Origin: Erysipelotrichaceae bacterium
GTDB lineage: Bacteria > Bacillota_I > Bacilli_A > Erysipelotrichales > Erysipelotrichaceae
DNA length: 9,302 nucleotides
NCBI GenBank assembly: GCA_021442745.1
Contig: JABUSI010000308.1
Coordinates: forward strand, 1 to 9,302
Reading direction: 5' to 3'
In this document: in pieces, positions 5,267-9,302 of the stretch
Layout: the number at the start of each line of letters is the position of its first letter
How positions within the stretch are numbered: position 1 is the first letter of the stretch
Notes under the pieces: generated by a model
Told to the model about the DNA's origin: nothing
What the model saw: only the letters and a program-made list of their open reading frames with translations
The model's database searches: none
Made by a program: the position numbers and the translations under genes

Positions 5267-6259
5267 TTATTTAAGTGGTAAAAGTGAACTTTTTTGCAGT
5301 AAATAGAAGTCTGTTACCTGCTTTTGGTTCGGAAGATCCCATACCAGACCATCCTCCAGGGTAATCTGTTGCTTTTCCGGTAAGGATATCCTGTCACGGA
5401 TGTTCGTCGCAAACGCATTTTCCATTTCTTTCTCTGCTGCAAGAACATCCGAAGCACGAATGCCAACGTGCGTCATCCCTTCCGACACATCCATCGTCAA
5501 TACGTGGTTGTTCCAGTCCAGCGCTACAACGTGGGTTTTATCCAGAACCTGAACACGTGAAATATTCTTGCATCCTACCAGTCTTGCTGCCTGCACCGTC
5601 TGAGGATGAGCAAACACTTCAGCAACCGGACCGCTCTGAATAATGGTTCCGTTCTCCATCAGCAGCAGCCAGTCGCATAACTGATACGCTTCTTCCACGT
5701 CATGTGTAACCAGCACAAACGTACCGTCATATTCCTGCATCAGATGATGCAGTTGCATCTTCATCTGATCCTTCAGATGGGAATCCAGGGCAGAAAACGG
5801 TTCATCCAGCAATACCAGTTTCGGTTTACCGGCCAATGCTCTTGCCAGAGCCGTTCTTTGCTGTTGTCCGCCCGATAACTGTTTCGGATACAGATGTCGG
5901 ACCTCTTCCAGCTGAAACCGTTTTAATAGTTCCTCAGCTGTTTGTTCTTTTTCCTGTTTTCCTAATCCGCACTTTACGTTGGTTATTACATCCATATTAG
6001 GAAACAGTGCATAATTCTGAAATACATATCCGATCTGACGGTTCTGCGGTTTTACACAGATTTTTTTCTGACTGTCCAGTAAAACCATATCGTCATACTG
6101 AATGGTTCCTTCGCAGGGAACAATTCCGGCCAGCGCCCTTAACGTCATGCTTTTCCCGCATCCGGATGCCCCGACAATACCGATTCTTTTTTTGTCACAC
6201 GTAAATGATACCTGTAAGGAAAAATCTCCCGCTTTTCGCCTCATATCTGCTTTCAGCAT
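5267..6259 (-). CDS. modC: molybdate ABC transporter ATP-binding protein ModC
   Basis: This 330-residue ATPase drives molybdate import at the inner face of the membrane with ModB. All ABC motifs are intact: Walker A GASGCGKS (30-37), Q-loop Q81 (YVFQNYALFP), signature LSGGQ (128-132), Walker B LVLLDE (148-153), D-loop (ALD 157-159) and H-loop H186. After about residue 230 comes the ModC-type segment CKNISRVQVLD and a GIRASDV motif. The last 60 residues do not show a recognisable Mop/TOBE molybdate-binding repeat, so the regulatory domain is short or divergent. The ribosome binding site GGAGGT overlaps the modB stop codon, and the genes are 3 nt apart, implying coupled translation. It is the last gene of the molybdenum operon. 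Assignment to molybdate rather than sulfate rests on modA, modB and the moa genes. Confidence 0.93.
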   Translation of the reverse strand: MLKADMRRKAGDFSLQVSFTCDKKRIGIVGASGCGKSMTLRALAGIVPCEGTIQYDDMVLLDSQKKICVKPQNRQIGYVFQNYALFPNMDVITNVKCGLGKQEKEQTAEELLKRFQLEEVRHLYPKQLSGGQQQRTALARALAGKPKLVLLDEPFSALDSHLKDQMKMQLHHLMQEYDGTFVLVTHDVEEAYQLCDWLLLMENGTIIQSGPVAEVFAHPQTVQAARLVGCKNISRVQVLDKTHVVALDWNNHVLTMDVSEGMTHVGIRASDVLAAEKEMENAFATNIRDRISLPEKQQITLEDGLVWDLPNQKQVTDFYLLQKSSLLPLK

Positions 6260-6262
6260 ACG

Positions 6263-6934
6263 TTACCTCCACCGTCTTTCCTTTCGGATTGACATGTAAT
6301 CCAGAATTGCAACAGCCACAAAAGCAGCAAAAACGATACATGCAACGTATACCATTGCTTTATCCATATTTCCGGCTGCAACTTCCGTATATACGGCAAC
6401 CGGTAACGTTCTTGTTTTTCCGGCTATGTTACCGGCAATCATACTCGTGGCACCGAATTCTCCCAATCCTCTCGCAAAAGACAATATCGAACCGCTGACC
6501 AGTCCCGGTATCGCATTGGCAATCAGTACTTTCCATAAAATGGTTGTTTCACTCATACCGAGTGTTCTGGCACAATCCAGCAAATTCCGGTCTACCTGAT
6601 CGAATGCCCCCTTGGCGTTACGATACATCAGGGGAAATGAAATTACAGTTGCCGCCAACACCGTCGCCGGCCATTGAAACGCAATCTTATACCCGAAAAA
6701 ATCCAGCAGAAACTTTCCGACCGGGCCTTTTACTCCGAATACCAGCAACAGGAAAAAGCCGACAACCGTCGGCGGTAAGATCATCGGAAGCGTAAACAGA
6801 CTGTCCAGTACAATCTGTACTTTTTCATTCTGTGCCCGGTAAACCATCCATGCTGCCATAATCCCCAGCACTACCGTAATCAGAATGGAAACGCAGGCGG
6901 TTTTTAAGGATATAAGAATCGGTGAATAGTCCAT
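6263..6934 (-). CDS. modB: molybdate ABC transporter permease ModB
   Basis: This 223-residue integral membrane protein forms the molybdate channel as a dimer. About five membrane segments are visible, starting with residues 12-32, 44-66 and 87-105. The cytoplasmic EAA loop that docks onto ModC is at about 119-138 (LDCARTLGMSETTILWKVLI), followed by GLGEFGATSMIAGN (156-169), typical of ModB and CysT-type permeases. Length is normal for ModB. A start at 6934 is supported by AAGGAAG five bases upstream. It follows modA by 18 nt and precedes modC by 3 nt. Nothing is missing or broken. Confidence 0.93.
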   Translation of the reverse strand: MDYSPILISLKTACVSILITVVLGIMAAWMVYRAQNEKVQIVLDSLFTLPMILPPTVVGFFLLLVFGVKGPVGKFLLDFFGYKIAFQWPATVLAATVISFPLMYRNAKGAFDQVDRNLLDCARTLGMSETTILWKVLIANAIPGLVSGSILSFARGLGEFGATSMIAGNIAGKTRTLPVAVYTEVAAGNMDKAMVYVACIVFAAFVAVAILDYMSIRKERRWR

Positions 6935-6952
6935 ACTGCTTCCTTTCCGGAA

Positions 6953-7720
6953 TTACTTTACCGTAAATCCGTATTTTTCAAAAATAACTCTTGCTTCATC
7001 ACTCTGAAGGAATTTCATAAAAGCTTCTGCCTGCTGCGGATATTTTGTATTCTTCAAAACACCTGCCGGATAAATCACTTCTTTTTCCAGACATCCTTCC
7101 GGTGCTTCACTGATGACGACAACGTCATCTTTCATCGACGCTGCATCCGTTGCATAAACAATACCGGCATCGGCAGACCCTTGTGCAACCTGATTCAACA
7201 CTTCGGTTACATTTGTCGCAAAACTGGTTTGAGGCAAACTCTCCCACAGTCCTAAATTTGTTAAAGACTCTTTGGCGTACTGACCGGCAGGAACACTTTC
7301 CGGATCCCCCAGTACCACCGTACTGACCTTAACGATATCTTCATATGTCTGCAATCCGTAAGCGGAATCCTTCGGTACAATCAACACAATCTTATTGACC
7401 AGCAATTCCGTAACATCCTGCTGAGTAATATAGTCTTCCTCAACCAATGCATTCATTTGTTTTGTCGCAGCCGACATAAACAAATCCGCTTCCAGACCAC
7501 CTTCAATCTGTGCCTGCAGTTTTCCCGAACTGTCATACGTACCGGCAATTGTTATTGTCGGGTTTTCGGAAACAAACAACGGGATCAGTTCCTCTTCCAT
7601 GACGTTTTTCAGGCTGGCTGCCGCCGCTACGGTAAGTGTAACGGTTTCTTCCTGTTCTTTTTGAACACATCCTCCCAGCAATGCACATACACACAACAAC
7701 ACAATCAAAATCTTTTTCAT
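6953..7720 (-). CDS. modA: molybdate-binding lipoprotein ModA
   Basis: This 255-residue extracellular binding protein captures molybdate (or tungstate) and delivers it to ModB. The N-terminus is a lipoprotein signal: basic KK, a hydrophobic stretch and the lipobox LGGC, with C18 as the lipidated first mature residue. That suits a cell without a periplasm. ModA features include the AAAASLK segment (S36), TYDSSGKLQAQI (S64/S65), VPAGQYAKESL (143-153) and DAGIVYATDA (Y189), which correspond to the oxyanion-binding positions of the E. coli protein. The end, EKYGFTVK, is typical of the family. The start ATG is one base after the mogA stop codon, and AAGGAAGG in the last mogA codons serves as its ribosome binding site. 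Molybdate against tungstate preference cannot be read from the sequence; the moa neighbours favour molybdate. Confidence 0.94.
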   Translation of the reverse strand: MKKILIVLLCVCALLGGCVQKEQEETVTLTVAAAASLKNVMEEELIPLFVSENPTITIAGTYDSSGKLQAQIEGGLEADLFMSAATKQMNALVEEDYITQQDVTELLVNKIVLIVPKDSAYGLQTYEDIVKVSTVVLGDPESVPAGQYAKESLTNLGLWESLPQTSFATNVTEVLNQVAQGSADAGIVYATDAASMKDDVVVISEAPEGCLEKEVIYPAGVLKNTKYPQQAEAFMKFLQSDEARVIFEKYGFTVK

Positions 7721-7721
7721 A

Positions 7722-8216
7722 TTAATCCTTCCTTGCGCATTCTATAGCACTTCCCTGTAATATTTCCAATCCGTGTTGCAAAGTCGGCAACACAAATCCC
7801 AGGTTTTCTCTCACACCTTTCGGACTGCCCGGCAGATTGATAATCAGAGTCTGTTTGCGAAGAACGGAAACTCCTCTGCCTAACATCGCCCTTGGGGTTA
7901 TTTCCGCCGATTTCATCCGCATATATTCGGCAATACCGGGTGCATTCCGGTCTGCTACCGCCATGGTTGCCTCCGGCGTCTGATCCCTTAAGGAAAACCC
8001 CGTTCCGCCGCTGGTAATCACCAGATCGACCTTATTTTCATCCGCCATACGAATCAGTTCCTTCTGCAAGCGTTGCGGTTCATCCGGTAAGATTATCTGT
8101 TCTTCCACCAGATACCCTGCATCTTCCAGCATTTTTGCGGCTAACGGACCGCTTTCATCCGTCCGCTGACCCGCATATCCCTTGTCACTTAATGTAATCA
8201 CACAAGCCCGTAACAT
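7722..8216 (-). CDS. mogA: molybdopterin adenylyltransferase, MogA/MoaB family
   Basis: This 164-residue cytosolic enzyme is expected to activate molybdopterin by adenylylation with ATP, the step before metal insertion by MoeA. Diagnostic motifs are ITLSDKGYAGQRTDESGP (7-24), SGGTGFSLRDQTPEAT (69-84) with the catalytic-site aspartate D78, and NLPGSPKGVREN (127-138). The pattern resembles the short Mog type of Firmicutes and clostridia more than E. coli MoaB, but the two subfamilies are close and the name could be given either way. GGAGG from the end of moaA lies about eight bases before its ATG. The gap is 4 nt to moaA and 1 nt to modA. The protein appears intact. Confidence 0.88.
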   Translation of the reverse strand: MLRACVITLSDKGYAGQRTDESGPLAAKMLEDAGYLVEEQIILPDEPQRLQKELIRMADENKVDLVITSGGTGFSLRDQTPEATMAVADRNAPGIAEYMRMKSAEITPRAMLGRGVSVLRKQTLIINLPGSPKGVRENLGFVLPTLQHGLEILQGSAIECARKD

Positions 8217-8220
8217 CCTT

Positions 8221-9198
8221 TTACCCTCCGATGGAAATCATATTTCCGTTTTCACTGATCTGTTCTTCTTTCTCAAAACAATGTTCCTTTGGTTTTTCAT
8301 ATATTGCCTTTTGCAGCACGGTTTGGATTTGCGAAGGATGATTGCGTACAACATCTTTCAGATCGTACCCTTCACCATAACACAGACACGGCTTCACAAA
8401 TCCAACCGCCGAAAGACGGATCCGGTTACAACTGTCACAGAATTTCCCGTGAATCGCACTGATAAATCCGATGCTTCCCCGAAAACCGTCAATCGTATAA
8501 TATTTTGCCGGCCCGTATCCGTGAAGCCGCGTGTCTTGGGAAACGGAAGGATACGCTTTCTGCACTTCCGCAAACACCTCTTCCGAAGAAATAGTCGGAA
8601 ATGCCTTTCCCCGTCCGATCGGCATTCCTTCAATAAACCGCACGTCAACCGGATAGTCTTCTGCCAGTCGCAACAGTTTCAGATACGAAGCCGCATTCGT
8701 CTGACCATCCCCGTGCAAATCAAACAATACTGCGTTGACTTTCACCGGAATGGACGTCTTCGATGCCTCCACAATGGCATCCAGCACGTCACTCATCGCA
8801 TCACTCCCTGTAATTTCCCGATAGAGTTTTGGATTTGTCGTATCCAGACTGACGTTAATGCCGTCAATACCGCTTTTCTGCAATTCACCCAGATATTGCT
8901 TCAGAAGGATTCCGTTGGTTGTCATCGTAACGGTTTCAATACCCTCCACGTTTTTCAGTTTCCGTATCAATTCCGTACATCCTTTTCTTACCAAAGGTTC
9001 TCCTCCGGTAATTTTAATGTGTCGGATTCCTGATTTTGCCGCTTCTTCCGTAATCTTCACAATCTCCTCGTATGTCAGGATTTCCTTCATGTCTACGGTT
9101 TCGATGCCATCCGGCATACAATACCGGCATCGCAGATTGCAACGGTCGGTGATTGAAATCCGCATATACTCTATGGTTCTTCCGTACCGGTCCTTCAT
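8221..9198 (-). CDS. moaA: GTP 3',8-cyclase MoaA (radical SAM)
   Basis: This 325-residue enzyme carries out the first step of molybdenum cofactor synthesis, the radical-SAM conversion of GTP to 3',8-cyclo-7,8-dihydro-GTP, which MoaC then rearranges. The N-terminal radical-SAM cluster is C20, C24 and C27 (CNLRCRYC), and the SAM-binding GGEP is at 65-68. The second, GTP-binding cluster is C254, C257 and C271 (CDSCNRIRL through KPCL). The protein ends in the Gly-Gly tail required for activity in MoaA. The frame extends to an ATG at 9210, but GAGGAG (9203-9208) lies four bases before the ATG at 9198 and the family usually starts at this point, so I use 9198. The gap to moaC is one base. It needs anaerobic or low-oxygen conditions for its clusters. 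Confidence 0.95.
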   Translation of the reverse strand: MKDRYGRTIEYMRISITDRCNLRCRYCMPDGIETVDMKEILTYEEIVKITEEAAKSGIRHIKITGGEPLVRKGCTELIRKLKNVEGIETVTMTTNGILLKQYLGELQKSGIDGINVSLDTTNPKLYREITGSDAMSDVLDAIVEASKTSIPVKVNAVLFDLHGDGQTNAASYLKLLRLAEDYPVDVRFIEGMPIGRGKAFPTISSEEVFAEVQKAYPSVSQDTRLHGYGPAKYYTIDGFRGSIGFISAIHGKFCDSCNRIRLSAVGFVKPCLCYGEGYDLKDVVRNHPSQIQTVLQKAIYEKPKEHCFEKEEQISENGNMISIGG

Positions 9199-9199
9199 A

Positions 9200-9302
9200 T
9201 TACTCCTCATAACGGAAATGACCGCTTTTTCCGCCTGTCTTTTCTACCAGATGAATATCGTTCATACACATGGATTTATCCATTGATTTACACATATCAT
9301 AA
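9200..9302 (-). CDS. moaC: cyclic pyranopterin monophosphate synthase MoaC, C-terminal part
   Basis: This gene is cut by the right edge; only the last 33 codons and the stop are in the window. The reading frame has YDMCKSMDKSM followed by a LVEKTGGKSGHF segment, the conserved end of MoaC. The D and K of YDMCK correspond to the active-site D128 and K131 of the E. coli enzyme. MoaC turns the MoaA product into cyclic pyranopterin monophosphate. With no start codon in view, it is easily missed. Its stop is one base before the moaA ATG, and its final two codons form the moaA ribosome binding site, so the two genes are almost certainly co-transcribed and translated together. Confidence 0.92.
   Translation of the reverse strand, partial: YDMCKSMDKSMCMNDIHLVEKTGGKSGHFRYEE
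9203..9208 (-). promoter_or_regulatory. ribosome binding site that fixes the moaA start
   Basis: GAGGAG on the minus strand, which is also the last two glutamate codons of moaC, lies four bases before the ATG at 9196-9198. The competing ATG at 9208-9210 would overlap moaC and has no such sequence before it. Confidence 0.8.

Noticed and set aside
8182..9033. 283-codon open frame on the plus strand opposite moaA and the start of mogA
   Set aside because: It lies antisense to moaA, whose two cysteine clusters and Gly-Gly tail are unmistakable. The predicted protein is rich in H, R and F without domain features.
9199..9302. Moco riboswitch or promoter just upstream of moaA
   Set aside because: The region is fully occupied by moaC coding sequence. 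Any such element must lie upstream of moaC, outside the window.
1..9302. CRISPR array, insertion sequence, phage or defence genes
   Set aside because: No regularly spaced repeats, transposase or terminal inverted repeats were seen. Every gene has a housekeeping or transport function and similar base composition.

Overview
The window is ordinary bacterial chromosome of moderate GC content, with strong purine-rich ribosome binding sites, sigma-A-type promoters and Firmicutes-type gene families: a DUF3284 protein, a YheO-like regulator, a lipoprotein ModA and an Fe-S aldo/keto reductase. An anaerobic, gut-type Firmicute fits best. Erysipelotrichia is possible, but I cannot fix the taxon from sequence alone. 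All genes run leftward (minus strand) except thymidine kinase. I see no insertion sequence, CRISPR array, tRNA or rRNA, and base composition gives no sign of foreign DNA inside the genes.

Layout from left to right. Positions 1-197 are intergenic: a probable weak terminator for the aldo/keto reductase, then a candidate leftward promoter with two palindromic repeats and a GC-rich, possibly structured leader running off the left edge. Positions 198-1946 hold a two-gene unit, a PHP-family phosphatase followed by an aldo/keto reductase with two 4Fe-4S clusters. Positions 2031-3320 hold a CPA2-type cation:proton antiporter with its own promoter and terminator. It is divergent from tdk (3480-4064, plus strand), and a cre-like sequence lies between the two promoters. 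tdk converges on a DUF3284 gene across a shared bidirectional terminator. DUF3284 follows a YheO-type regulator (4530-5192) in a second two-gene unit.

Positions 5267-9302 are one tightly packed molybdenum operon read right to left: moaC (C-terminal 33 codons only), moaA, mogA, modA, modB, modC. MoaA and MoaC make cyclic pyranopterin monophosphate from GTP, MogA adenylylates molybdopterin before metal insertion, and ModABC imports molybdate. The MPT synthase genes (moaD/moaE) and moeA are not in view. Gaps between these genes are 1 to 18 nt, and each internal ribosome binding site lies in or next to the end of the gene before it, which suggests translational coupling.

I found no clearly new system. 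The observations most worth checking are the left-edge promoter, operator and leader, the cre-like site, the overlap of coding and ribosome-binding signals in the molybdenum operon, and the divergent ModC C-terminus.
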